Assembly: GCA_029252195.1 (NCBI GenBank)
Contig: JAQXBV010000046.1
Location: 1 to 43,882, forward strand
Reading direction: 5' to 3'
DNA length: 43,882 bases
From: Yoonia sp.
GTDB taxonomy: Bacteria; Pseudomonadota; Alphaproteobacteria; Rhodobacterales; Rhodobacteraceae
In this document: positions 8,203 to 16,910 of the stretch, piece by piece
Numbering within the stretch: position 1 is the stretch's first letter
Layout: every line of letters begins with the position of its first letter
Position numbers and translations under genes: made by a program
The notes under the pieces: generated by a model
What the model was told of the DNA's origin: nothing
What the model saw: only the letters and a program-made list of their open reading frames with translations
Databases searched by the model: none

Positions 8203-9080
8203 TCGCCAAGCAATTCGGCGGCAAATATAGCCCAAACGGGACAAGCGACACCAGCCCGCGCGAGGTGATTGATGATCGCCAGGTGGACGCGGCGGGCGGG
8301 CGCTCGAACCTCTTGTTTATTCCCGCGATTGTGCTGGTAGCGACGACATTTTCGGGCGGACCTGTGTCATTGATCACGGGGTTAGTTGGGGCTGTTGCCT
8401 TGACGCTCGCAGCAATGCTGTTGCGCGAAGGACTGCGTGCCGAGGCCGCTTATGACCTGCGCAAAGTGGCGCGCCGCCCTGCGTTTCCACGCAAAATGCT
8501 GGCCTCTGCCCTGACTGGCGTGGGCATCGCGATTGCCTCTTATGCCCATGACGCGAGTATTTTGACCGCACTGCTTTATGGCGTTGCAGGTCTTTCAGTG
8601 CATGTCGCGGCCTTCGGAATTGATCCGATGCGCGACAAGCGGATGGAGGGAATCGACACCTTCCAGCAAGACCGCTTCGCCAAGGTGGTGGACGAGGCCG
8701 AGGCCTATCTCAACGTCATGAAAAGCCAGATCGAAGGGTTGAATGACCGTCGAATGCTGATCCGCGTGACCGCGTTTCAAGCCGCCGCGCGCAAGATGAT
8801 CCGCACCGTAGAGGAAGACCCGCGCGACCTGACGGGGGCGCGCAAGTTTTTGGGCGTCTATTTGATGGGCGCGCGCGATGCGACGGTGAAATTCGTCGAC
8901 CTTTATCGCCGCTCAAAAGATGAGACAGCCCGCGCGAACTACGAAAGCCTGCTCGGCGATTTGGAACAAAACTTCGCCGCCCGCACCGAAAAAATGTTGC
9001 TCGATGACCGCAGCGACATGGACATTGAAATCAAAGTGCTGCGCGACCGTTTGCAGCGCGAAGGCGTAGGCCTGTCATAA
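8184..9080 (+). CDS. XpaC-like (5-bromo-4-chloroindolyl phosphate hydrolysis family) membrane protein, start codon probably lost
   Basis: The product has membrane segments around LLFIPAIVLVATTF, ITGLVGAVALTLAAMLL and LTALLYGVAGLSVHVAAF. A long helical cytoplasmic part follows that includes GIDTFQQDRFAKVVDEAEAY, typical of XpaC-family proteins that travel with TelA. The body is intact to TAA at 9078-9080. The beginning is odd. The natural N-terminus should be MAKQFGGKYSPNGTS, but the expected ATG at 8202-8204 reads ATC, and no ATG or GTG lies nearby. TTG at 8184 is the nearest standard start, with no ribosome-binding site. Expression may therefore be lost. The gene is first in the XpaC-TelA-DUF2927-SPFH-zinc-ribbon operon. 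Confidence 0.75.
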   Translation: MVGGALIAKQFGGKYSPNGTSDTSPREVIDDRQVDAAGGRSNLLFIPAIVLVATTFSGGPVSLITGLVGAVALTLAAMLLREGLRAEAAYDLRKVARRPAFPRKMLASALTGVGIAIASYAHDASILTALLYGVAGLSVHVAAFGIDPMRDKRMEGIDTFQQDRFAKVVDEAEAYLNVMKSQIEGLNDRRMLIRVTAFQAAARKMIRTVEEDPRDLTGARKFLGVYLMGARDATVKFVDLYRRSKDETARANYESLLGDLEQNFAARTEKMLLDDRSDMDIEIKVLRDRLQREGVGLS

Positions 9081-9095
9081 CAAGGGAGACATCGT

Positions 9096-10286
9096 ATGTC
9101 TGACACAATCCGTAAACAAGCCGAGGCCGCATTGGCCAATGTTGAAAAAGTGACAGCCGTTGTGCTGGCAGAACCCACAGGCGAGCTGGTCAGCATGGCA
9201 GAGGCCGACAAGCCGACGACCGCCGAGATCAAGCGCCGTATGGACGAAATCGACATGAGCGACACACAGTCTATCGTGTCTTTCGGATCATCCGCGCAGG
9301 CCGAATTGCAAGTGATCAGCCGGTCGATGCTGGCAGGTGTGCGCAACAAGGATGTTGGCCCTGCTGGTGATAGCCTGCGCAATATCGTCAGCACGATTCG
9401 CGGCTTCTCGATTTCCGAACTTGACGTGCGTCGCAAGCGGTCTTGGTGGGAAAAGCTCTTGGGTCGCGCGGCCCCGATGGCCAAATTTGTTGCGCGTTTT
9501 GAAGATGTTCAGGGCCAGATCGACAATATCACCGATGACCTTCTCAAGCATGAGCATGTGCTGTTGAAAGACATCGCAAGCCTTGACGTTCTCTATGACA
9601 AGACGCTGCAATTCTATGATGAACTGGCGCTTTACATTGCAGCTGGTGAGGCGAAACTTGCCGATCTCGACGGCACCGTGATCCCCAAGAAAGAGCTTCA
9701 GGTCTCCAAGGCCCCAGAGAGCAAAGCGGTCATGATGGCGCAAGAATTGCGCGATATCTGCTCGGCGCGCGATGATTTGGAACGCCGTGTGCACGACCTT
9801 AAACTGACCCGTCAGGTCACGATGCAGTCCTTGCCGTCGATCCGCCTTGTGCAGGAAAATGACAAGTCTCTGGTGACCAAGATCAACTCCACTTTGGTCA
9901 ATACGGTCCCGCTTTGGGAAACCCAATTGGCGCAGGCCGTCACGATCTAACGCTCTGCCGAAGCGGCCGAGGCTGTGCGCGATGCTAACGATCTGACGAA
10001 CGATCTGCTCACCGCCAATGCCAAGAACCTGCGCGACGCCAACAAGGTGATCCGTGAGGAAATGGAGCGCGGCGTGTTTGATATCAACGCGGTGAAAGAG
10101 GCCAACGCCAATCTGATCGCAACGATCAACGAGAGCCTTGAGATTGCCGATGAAGGCAAGCGCAAGCGCGCCGAGGCCGAAGTGGAGCTGAAAAAGATGG
10201 AAGTCGAGTTGAAAAACACGCTTGCCTCTGCGAAGGCCCGCAAGACGGGCACAGGCGACAACGTCGGCACAGCAGCAGGTGCATAA
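9096..10286 (+). pseudogene. TelA-family toxic anion resistance protein interrupted by an in-frame TAA
   Basis: TelA proteins are soluble, mostly helical proteins named for tellurite resistance in plasmid systems. They are now linked to envelope stress together with XpaC-like partners, and the molecular activity is unknown. The start is ATG at 9096 with AGGGAG eight bases upstream. Codon 285 (9948-9950) is TAA, after NTVPLWETQLAQAVTI. The frame continues directly with RSAEAAEAVRDANDLTNDLL, the conserved TelA C-terminal helix region, to TAA at 10284-10286. The full reading is 396 residues, the normal family length. CAA (Gln) to TAA is the simplest change. The truncated 284-residue form lacks roughly the last quarter, including a conserved coiled segment. 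Confidence 0.88.
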
Positions 10287-11252
10287 ATGAAACGTTGGGG
10301 TGGCGTGACCGCGTTGGGTTTGGGTTTTTGGGCTCTGACGGCCTGCACGCCCGCGCCACCCCAAAGCGTCCAACCCGCGTCAATGCCGCCACGAGACCGC
10401 GCGGTGCAAATTGCGCCCGTTGTAACGGCACCTCCGCAATCAGATGAAGCCGAGGACGAACTGCGCCGCTATTATAAGCGGCTGCAAAACGATCTCCTCG
10501 CACGTGGTCTTTTGCGCTCGGACGGGGGCGGTCCAGACACACCGTTCACTGATACCCAACTGGCGCGAAATTTTATTCGGATCGCGCTTTTCGACGAATA
10601 TGTAATTGATGGCGGTGAATTGCGCGCAGCACCAACCGCGTCAAAGCTGCGCCGTTGGGAACAACCCGTGCGCATGTCGGTGAGTTTTGGCGACCAAGTG
10701 AGTGACACACAAAGGGCCGCGGATTTGGCCGAAGTCAGCAAATACACCCGCAGGTTAAGCCGTTTGACTGGCCTGCTGATCACCATAACCGACGCCAATC
10801 CAAACTATTTCGTGCTGTTCTTAGGCGAGAACGAACGTCTCGCCTCAGAGGTCCGCTTGCGTCAGATGGTGCCAGGCATTGCCCAAAGCTCGCTCCGCGC
10901 GATCCTCAATCTACCGCGCGATCAGCTTTGCATCATCGTTGCCTTTTCCGACCCTGGCCAGTCGCAATACCAAAAAGCCATCGCCGTCATTCGGGACGAA
11001 CATCCGCAAGCGATGCGCCAATCGTGCATCCATGAGGAATTGGCCCAGGGCCTTGGCCTCGCCAACGATAGCCCCGCCGCACGCCCTTCGATCTTTAACG
11101 ATGACGAAGAATTCGGGCTGTTGACCACGCATGACGAGCTTTTGCTTACAATGCTGTATGACCGCCGCTTGCAGTCGGGCATGGACGCCACGCAAGCCGC
11201 CCCCATCGCGCAAATCATCGCAACTGAATTGGCAGGCGGCGGCGCAAGCTAG
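10287..11252 (+). CDS. DUF2927 lipoprotein with a HEExxQ-like motif
   Basis: A 321-residue DUF2927 protein. The N-terminus is a lipoprotein signal ending WALTACTPAPP, so it is probably anchored in the envelope. A Pro-rich linker leads to the conserved domain (about residues 85-310). Within it, SCIHEELAQGLGLANDS resembles the active-site helix of zinc metallopeptidases (HExx followed by a Gln and GLGL), and a Cys pair (DQLCIIVAF and SCIHEE) may form a disulfide. Peptidase activity is only suggested. The ATG at 10287 directly follows the TelA stop with no gap, showing tight operon packing. No damage is visible, although neighbours on both sides are broken. Confidence 0.8.
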   Translation: MKRWGGVTALGLGFWALTACTPAPPQSVQPASMPPRDRAVQIAPVVTAPPQSDEAEDELRRYYKRLQNDLLARGLLRSDGGGPDTPFTDTQLARNFIRIALFDEYVIDGGELRAAPTASKLRRWEQPVRMSVSFGDQVSDTQRAADLAEVSKYTRRLSRLTGLLITITDANPNYFVLFLGENERLASEVRLRQMVPGIAQSSLRAILNLPRDQLCIIVAFSDPGQSQYQKAIAVIRDEHPQAMRQSCIHEELAQGLGLANDSPAARPSIFNDDEEFGLLTTHDELLLTMLYDRRLQSGMDATQAAPIAQIIATELAGGGAS

Positions 11253-11276
11253 CCCCACAGCAAAGGAGCCTTTACA

Positions 11277-12385
11277 ATGGGTATTTTCGATTTTCTGAGC
11301 GGCGAGTTTATCGACGTTATTCATTGGACAGACGACACCCGCGACACCATTGTCTGGCGGTTCGAGCGTGAGGCCCACGAGATCAAATATGGCGCCAAGC
11401 TGACCGTGCGCGAAGGCCAAGCCGCTGTTTTCGTTCATGAAGGTCAGTTGGCCGATGTCTTTACGCCAGGTCTCTACAGCTTGAGACCAATAACATGCCG
11501 ATCCTGACGACCCTCAACCACTGGGATCACGGTTTCAAAAGCCCATTCAAATCCGAGATTTATTATATCAACACGACCCGCTTTTCCGATCTGAAGTGGG
11601 GCACCAAAAACCCGATTATGTTGGCCGATCCAGAATTCGGCCCGACCCGTTTGCGCGCCTTTGGCACCTATTCGGTCAAAGTTTCCGACCCTGCGGTGTT
11701 TATGCGCGAGATTGTTGGCACGGACGGCGAATTCACGATGGATGAGATCAGCTTCCAGATCCGCAATATCATTGTGCAAGAGTTCAGCCGCGTCATCGCC
11801 TCTTCGGGCATTCCTGTGCTGGATATGGCCGCCAATACGGCTGATCTGGGCAAACTTGTTGCCGCAGCCATATCGGAAACCATGACCCAATACGGTCTCA
11901 TGATCCCCGAGCTTTATATTGAAAACATCAGCTTGCCGCCCGCGGTCGAGGCGGCGCTCGACAAGCGCACCTCGATGGGGATCGCTGGCGATTTGGGCAA
12001 ATTCACCCAGTATTCCGCTGCCGAGGCCATGACAGCCGCCGCCAACAATCCAAACGGTGGCGGTGGCATGGGCGCAGGTCTTGGGATGGGCATGGGGATG
12101 GCGATGGCCAACCAGATGCAAACCGGCCCTTGGGGTGCGGCACCTGTCGCACCGCCCGCCGCACCACCGCCACCACCCGTAGAACACGTTTGGCCCATTG
12201 CGGTTGACGGGGCGGTCACTGGACCCTTCTCCAAGGCCTCGATGGGCCGCATGGTCACCGACGGGGCGCTGACACGCGACACCCATGTCTGGACACAAGG
12301 TCAGGACGGCTGGAAGCGCGCCGAGGATGTTGTGGAACTGGCCCAACTCTTCACTGTTCTCCCGCCGCCGCCGCCAGGCGCGTAA
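11277..12385 (+). pseudogene. SPFH-domain (YdjI / virion-core-like) protein with GYF_2 tail, one-base deletion
   Basis: The start is ATG at 11277 with AAGGAG nine bases upstream. The first frame reads MGIFDFLSGEFIDVIHWTDD to VFTPGLYSL and then goes off into nonsense, stopping at 11507. Adding one G near 11484 restores LETNNMPILTTLNHWDHGF and the rest of the SPFH domain, followed by a Gly/Met-rich stretch and a Pro-rich linker. A C-terminal GYF_2-like domain comes last (VWPIAVDGAVTGPF to VWTQGQDGWKRAEDV), ending at 12385. So this is a 369-residue gene broken by a deletion in a GG pair. YdjI-type SPFH proteins are thought to assemble at membranes under envelope stress. Confidence 0.87.
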
Positions 12386-12401
12386 GGTTGCAATCGTTCA
12401 A

Positions 12402-13496
12402 ATGACCGACACGCAGATCGAGCATCGTTTTCCTTGTGACAGTTGCGGGTCAGACCTTCGGTTTGACCCCGCCTCGCATCAACTCGTTTGCGACCACTGT
12501 GGCAATCAACAGACCATCGGTGGCACACAAACCACTGTCGGCGGGATCAAAGAGCTCGATTTCCGCGCGGCCGTCGCGAATAAGCTGGACGCGGCCGAGA
12601 TTGAAGAAACCCGCGTTATCACCTGCCCCAATTGCGGGGCGAGCACCGAACTTGACGAAACCACCCACGCCGCCGAATGTCCGTTTTGTGCAACTCCTGT
12701 CGTGACCGATACGGGGCTGCACAGGCATATCAAACCGCGCGGCCTCCTGCCCTTTGCGCTTGACGAACCTTCAGCGCGCAAGGCGCTGACGGGTTGGCTC
12801 GGCAGCCTCTGGTCTGCACCCAACGGGCTGATGGAATACGCCCGAAAAGGCCGCCAGATGAACGGTATTTATGTGCCCTATTGGACGTTTGATGCCGATC
12901 CCAAAAGCGCCTATCGGGGCCAACGCGGGATGCATTACTGCGAGACCAAAACGGTCGTGCGCGACGGCAAGCGTGAACAGGTGCGCGTACGCAAAACCCG
13001 CTGGTCAAGCGCATCAGGTCGCGTCGCCCGCTTCTTTGACGATGTGCTTGTCTTGGCCTCCAAGAGCCTGCCGAAACGCTATACAGATGGGCTGGAGCCG
13101 TGGGATCTGTCGGCGTTAGAGCCCTATAAACCCGAATATCTCGCGGGGTTCCGCGCCGAAGGATATCAGGTCGAGCTTGTCGATGGCTTCACCGAAGCGC
13201 GCGCCTATATGGACCGCATGATCTTGCGTGATGTGAAATACGATATAGGCGGTGACGAGCAGCGGGTCAGCGACGTGCAAACGCAGATCAACGACGTGAC
13301 GTTCAAGCATATTCTCCTACCGGTCTGGCTGGCCGCCTATAAGTATCGCGGGCGCACCTTCCGCTTTGTCGTGAACGGGCGCACGGGGCGGGTCCAAGGC
13401 GAGCGGCCCTATTCCGCGTGGAAAATTACTTTTGCCGTGATCATCGGACTCATTATTGCGCTTATTGCTGGATATGTTATCGCTAACAACCAGTAG
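12402..13496 (+). CDS. TFIIB-type zinc-ribbon membrane protein (YdjG-like)
   Basis: A 364-residue protein with two N-terminal zinc ribbons: CDSCGSDLRFD with CDHCGN (residues about 12-32) and CPNCGASTELD with CPFCATP (about 70-90). A large middle domain with many Trp/Tyr residues follows, then one C-terminal membrane helix ITFAVIIGLIIALIAGYVI, so it is a tail-anchored protein facing the cytoplasm. In Bacillus a zinc-ribbon membrane protein (YdjG) also neighbours an SPFH protein (YdjI), which supports joint function. The start ATG 12402 lies 16 nt after the SPFH stop, and its ribosome-binding site is weak. It is the last gene of the cluster and intact. Confidence 0.8.
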   Translation: MTDTQIEHRFPCDSCGSDLRFDPASHQLVCDHCGNQQTIGGTQTTVGGIKELDFRAAVANKLDAAEIEETRVITCPNCGASTELDETTHAAECPFCATPVVTDTGLHRHIKPRGLLPFALDEPSARKALTGWLGSLWSAPNGLMEYARKGRQMNGIYVPYWTFDADPKSAYRGQRGMHYCETKTVVRDGKREQVRVRKTRWSSASGRVARFFDDVLVLASKSLPKRYTDGLEPWDLSALEPYKPEYLAGFRAEGYQVELVDGFTEARAYMDRMILRDVKYDIGGDEQRVSDVQTQINDVTFKHILLPVWLAAYKYRGRTFRFVVNGRTGRVQGERPYSAWKITFAVIIGLIIALIAGYVIANNQ

Positions 13497-13509
13497 TTTG
13501 GAGGTTGAG

Positions 13510-14415
13510 ATGATCCTTTGTGCGGGCGAAGCCCTGATTGATATGTTGCCACGCCAGTCGGCAGAGGGAGAAAACGCCTTCGCGCCGCTTGCTGGGGGAT
13601 CGGTTTTTAACACGGCCGTTGCCTTGGGGCGACTTGATGCGCCGGTGCAATTCTTTTCTGGCCTCTCCTCGGATTTGTTCGGCGATGTTTTGCGCGCCGA
13701 ACTCGCCGCGTCAAAAGTTGACAGCAGCCCCGCCAATATCAGTGACCGCCCGACGACCTTGGCCTTTGTCAAATTGACCAATGGACATGCGTCTTATGCA
13801 TTCTATGACGAAAACACAGCGGGCCGCATGATCACGTCGGATGATTTGCCTGAAGTCACCGCCGACGCGATCTTCTTTGGCGGCATCAGCCTTGTGGTCG
13901 AGCCATGCGCCGCCGCTTACCAAGCGCTCATGCTGCGCGAGGCCACGACCCGCGTGACCATGATCGACCCCAACATCCGCCCCGGCTTTATCACCGACGA
14001 GGCGGCCTACCGCGCCCGCCTGAAATCCATGTTTGCGGTCGCGGATATCATCAAAACCTCCGACGAAGACCTTGAGTGGATCACAGGCGGCACGGATGCA
14101 TCGGTCTTGTTTGAAGGCACTACGGTACAGATCATCCTGCTGACAAAGGGCGCCGAGGGTGTCACCGTTCTGACCCGCGACGCCTCGGTCGACGTGCCCG
14201 CGGTGAAGGCAAAGGTCGTCGATACGGTCGGCGCAGGCGATACATTCAGCGCGGGCTTTTTGGCCAATCTCGATGCGCGTGGGGTGTTGACCAAAGCGAA
14301 AATCGGCGCGGCCACGATAGACGAGCTGGCCCAAGCCGCCGCCTTTGGCGCGAAGGTCGCGTCGATCACCGTGTCTCGTGCAGGCGCCAACCCGCCTTGG
14401 GCGTCAGAGCTTTGA
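13510..14415 (+). CDS. PfkB-family carbohydrate kinase (fructokinase-like)
   Basis: A 301-residue sugar kinase. The start ATG at 13510 has GGAGG at about 13499-13503. The ribokinase/PfkB fold is evident from the N-terminal [11 protein letters not shown], the sugar-binding [14 protein letters not shown], and the C-terminal signature [19 protein letters not shown], with the catalytic Asp in GAGD. The N-terminal pattern resembles fructokinases, but the substrate cannot be fixed by eye. It lies 13 nt after the zinc-ribbon gene and its stop overlaps the TTG start of dtd, so the last two genes at least are co-transcribed. Confidence 0.87.
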   Translation: MILCAGEALIDMLPRQSAEGENAFAPLAGGSVFNTAVALGRLDAPVQFFSGLSSDLFGDVLRAELAASKVDSSPANISDRPTTLAFVKLTNGHASYAFYDENTAGRMITSDDLPEVTADAIFFGGISLVVEPCAAAYQALMLREATTRVTMIDPNIRPGFITDEAAYRARLKSMFAVADIIKTSDEDLEWITGGTDASVLFEGTTVQIILLTKGAEGVTVLTRDASVDVPAVKAKVVDTVGAGDTFSAGFLANLDARGVLTKAKIGAATIDELAQAAAFGAKVASITVSRAGANPPWASEL

Positions 14416-14849
14416 GGGCACTCGTTCAACGTGCGACCAAGGCCAGCGTGACGGTTGACGGCGCGGTCGTGGGGCAAATTGACGAAGGGATGCTCATCTT
14501 CTTTTGCGCAATGCAGGGAGACGATGCGGCGAAATCTGCGCAACTTGCGGCCAAGATATCAAAATTGCGCATATTTAAGGATGAGGCAGGCAAGATGAAC
14601 CTGTCACTGAAAGACACAGGCGGCAGCGCATTGATTGTCAGCCAATTCACTCTTGGCGCGGATGTTTCGCGCGGCAACAGGCCAGGGTTTTCCTATGCGG
14701 CGGCCCCCGAAGATGGACGCAGGCTCTACGAGACCTTTATCGCGGATATGAACGCTTTAGGCGTGCCCGTTGCGACTGGCCGCTTTGGGGCCGAGATGTC
14801 AGTCAGCCTGACAAACAACGGGCCAGGCACAATCTGGTACGATATTTAG
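14412..14849 (+). CDS. dtd: D-aminoacyl-tRNA deacylase
   Basis: Dtd hydrolyses D-aminoacyl (and glycyl mischarged) tRNAs, a proofreading step in translation. The 145-residue reading starts at TTG 14412 with the typical N-terminus [17 protein letters not shown]. The start overlaps the stop of the kinase as TTGA. The active-site segments [17 protein letters not shown] and the C-terminal [11 protein letters not shown] (Gly-cisPro motif) are intact. The stop region overlaps the convergent znuB gene by four bases. Confidence 0.93.
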   Translation: MRALVQRATKASVTVDGAVVGQIDEGMLIFFCAMQGDDAAKSAQLAAKISKLRIFKDEAGKMNLSLKDTGGSALIVSQFTLGADVSRGNRPGFSYAAAPEDGRRLYETFIADMNALGVPVATGRFGAEMSVSLTNNGPGTIWYDI

Positions 14850-15640
14850 GCGGCTCTTCGCACCAAGCCGCTGACCGCCCCTACGGCGAATATTGCTGTT
14901 GCGACGCAGATGATTGTCGGCCCGACAGGCGTATCCATGAGCAACGAAAGCCGCACGCCGCCAAAGGCTGCAAGTGCCGCGATGCCGCTTGCCAAAATGG
15001 CCATTTGCTCTGGCGTTCTCGCGAAATTTCGGGCCGCTGCTGCGGGAATGATCAGCATGGCCGTAATCAAAAGAGCACCAACAACCTTGATGGCGACAGC
15101 GACAACCGCGGCGAGAAGCAGCGTCAAAACAAGCTGTTCGCGACGCGGGTTCATGCCAGCGGCATAGGCTAGATCTGGGCTGAGCGTGGAAGTCAAAAGT
15201 GCCGTCCAATGCCGCCAAAGCACGAGTGCGACAATCACAGCGCCGATCCAGATTATGCCAAGATCACCGCGTGTGACTGTCAGCACGTCTCCGAAGAGGT
15301 AAGCGTCAAGGTTAATGCGTTGATTGGGGATCAGCGTGACCGCGACAAGCCCAAGAGCCAAGGCGCCATGCGCAAGAACGCCGAGGATTGTATCTACGGA
15401 TTGGCCTTTGCCCGAGAGTGAGAAGATCAGGACCGCCATCAAAAATGCAATGAAACCGACCCCTAAGAAGATTGAGGTGCCGAACAGCAAGGCAAGTGCT
15501 ACGCCCAAGATTGCCGCGTGTGCCGTGGCATCCCCGAAATAGGCCATGCGCCGCCAGACCACAAAACAGCCCAAGCCGCCTGCGGAAATGGCCGTGCCGA
15601 TGGCCGCCAGTGTCGCGCGGAACATAAAATCGTCGAGCAT
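14846..15640 (-). CDS. znuB: Zinc ABC transporter, membrane permease
   Basis: This is the integral membrane subunit of the high-affinity zinc importer ZnuABC, 264 residues with about eight to nine helices. Typical segments include [20 protein letters not shown] and the family's conserved [19 protein letters not shown]. The start ATG at 15640 overlaps the stop of znuC (TAATG), and the gene is third in zur-znuC-znuB. Function follows from family and from the adjoining ZnuA, ZnuC and Zur. It should work in zinc starvation. Confidence 0.93.
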   Translation of the reverse strand: MLDDFMFRATLAAIGTAISAGGLGCFVVWRRMAYFGDATAHAAILGVALALLFGTSIFLGVGFIAFLMAVLIFSLSGKGQSVDTILGVLAHGALALGLVAVTLIPNQRINLDAYLFGDVLTVTRGDLGIIWIGAVIVALVLWRHWTALLTSTLSPDLAYAAGMNPRREQLVLTLLLAAVVAVAIKVVGALLITAMLIIPAAAARNFARTPEQMAILASGIAALAAFGGVRLSLLMDTPVGPTIICVATAIFAVGAVSGLVRRAA

Positions 15641-16368
15641 TAGTCTGCTGCCTCATGGTGGTGATGGTGGTCATGCTCATGGCGGTAAAGGGCGAGCGCG
15701 CCGCCTGTGCCTGTCCCGAAAAGTTCGCGGTATGCGGGGGCGGCGGACACAACATCTGGTGTACCTTCGCAACAGACGTGCCCGTTGAGGCAAATGACAC
15801 GGTCAGAGGCGCTCATGACAACGTGTAATTCGTGGCTGACCATCAGAACGGCACAGTTCAATTCGCGTCGAACCGCGTCAATTTGTTGATAAAAACGGGC
15901 TGATCCAGGTTGGTCGAGCCCTTGCGTCGCCTCGTCGAGCATCAGCACGTCAGGGCGCCCCAAAATCGCGCGCGCGAGCAACACCCGTTGGAACTGCCCC
16001 CCAGACAAAGAAGCCATTTGCTGGCTGTGCACATCGCGTGCGCCGGAGGTGCTAAGGGCATGCGCCGCGGCATCATCGCTCACAGGTTTTGGCAGATCAA
16101 GGAAGCGGCGAACGGTCATCGGCATGGTCGGGTCGATATGCAATTTCTGCGGGACATAACCAATGCGCAAACCGTCTTTGCGGGTCACTTTTCCTTGAGT
16201 GGGCCTAAGCGCACCGATCAACACGCGCAAAAGCGTCGATTTGCCAGAGCCGTTTGGCCCGACGATGGTGACGATTTCACCCGCCTTGAGGGATAAATCA
16301 ACATTATGCAGGACAGTATTGCGCCCGTGTTTGGCGGTGATGCCCGTGGCGCTCAGGATCGCAGTCAT
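15640..16368 (-). CDS. znuC: Zinc ABC transporter, ATP-binding protein
   Basis: The ATPase subunit of ZnuABC, 242 residues. Walker A is GPNGSGKST, the signature is LSGGQFQRVLLARAIL, Walker B is DVLMLDEATQGLD, and the switch His is in MVSHELHVV. The C-terminus ends in a His-rich tail, YRHEHDHHHHHEAAD, which could sense or buffer zinc. The start ATG at 16368 overlaps the zur stop (ATGA). Longer upstream readings run inside zur and are not used. Confidence 0.95.
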   Translation of the reverse strand: MTAILSATGITAKHGRNTVLHNVDLSLKAGEIVTIVGPNGSGKSTLLRVLIGALRPTQGKVTRKDGLRIGYVPQKLHIDPTMPMTVRRFLDLPKPVSDDAAAHALSTSGARDVHSQQMASLSGGQFQRVLLARAILGRPDVLMLDEATQGLDQPGSARFYQQIDAVRRELNCAVLMVSHELHVVMSASDRVICLNGHVCCEGTPDVVSAAPAYRELFGTGTGGALALYRHEHDHHHHHEAAD

Positions 16369-16847
16369 GCGGTGGCTCCTGTTTGACACGACGGGCAAAG
16401 CCCCTCGGCCTCGATGACGGTTTGCTCGATGTGGAAGCCGCTCAGCGCTGCGGATGCACCTAGGGCAGACCCAGCCGACTGCGCCTCGGCCACCGTCCCA
16501 CAGGCGCGGCAAATCATGAATGCTGGATCATGGGCCGCCCCCGGATGGGCGCAGGCGATAAAAGCGTTGAGCCGCTCGATCCGGTGCACGAAACCCTGTT
16601 CAACAAGGAAAGACAGCGCGCGGTATGCGACGGGTGGCTTGGAGCCGAGACCCTCGGCGCTCAACCGTTCGAGCACATCGTAAGCCCCCATGGCGGCATG
16701 GGATTCGAGTAGAATTTCAAGGGACCGCTGGCGGACAGGCGTGAATTGCACGCCACGCTCGCCGCAGATCGCCCGCGCAGAGGCCATCGCGGACTGCACG
16801 CATGTGCTATGGTCATGTGCGGCAAAGCCGAGGGGATCGGAAAACAT
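16365..16847 (-). CDS. zur: Fur-family transcriptional regulator Zur
   Basis: A 160-residue Fur-family repressor. It has the winged-helix segment FTPVRQRSLEILLESHAAMG and the structural zinc cysteines as CRACG and CPSC pairs. The HAHPGAAHDPAF-like central histidines give the regulatory site. Its place between znuC and znuA, with a perfect palindrome in the shared promoter, identifies it as the zinc-responsive member rather than Fur, Mur or Irr. With zinc bound it should repress both transcription units, including its own. Confidence 0.92.
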   Translation of the reverse strand: MFSDPLGFAAHDHSTCVQSAMASARAICGERGVQFTPVRQRSLEILLESHAAMGAYDVLERLSAEGLGSKPPVAYRALSFLVEQGFVHRIERLNAFIACAHPGAAHDPAFMICRACGTVAEAQSAGSALGASAALSGFHIEQTVIEAEGLCPSCQTGATA

Positions 16848-16861
16848 CTTGCACTTTCTGT

Positions 16862-16875
16862 TATGTTATAACATA
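16862..16875. promoter_or_regulatory. Putative Zur operator
   Basis: The 14-bp sequence TATGTTATAACATA is a perfect palindrome midway between the divergent zur (start 16847) and znuA (start 16911). It matches the core of known Zur boxes (TGTTATA..ATAACA type). One site here could control both directions. Confidence 0.8.
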
Positions 16876-16910
16876 TACCCCTACAACGAAACCTAATACA
16901 AGGAGAAAAC

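Noticed and set aside
9288-10373. Long open frame opposite TelA (361 codons)
   Set aside because: It is a shadow of the TelA and DUF2927 genes, His/Gln-rich with no domain.
11277-11507. Programmed ribosomal frameshift in the SPFH gene
   Set aside because: No slippery heptamer or stimulatory hairpin is seen at the junction. A simple missing G explains the change.
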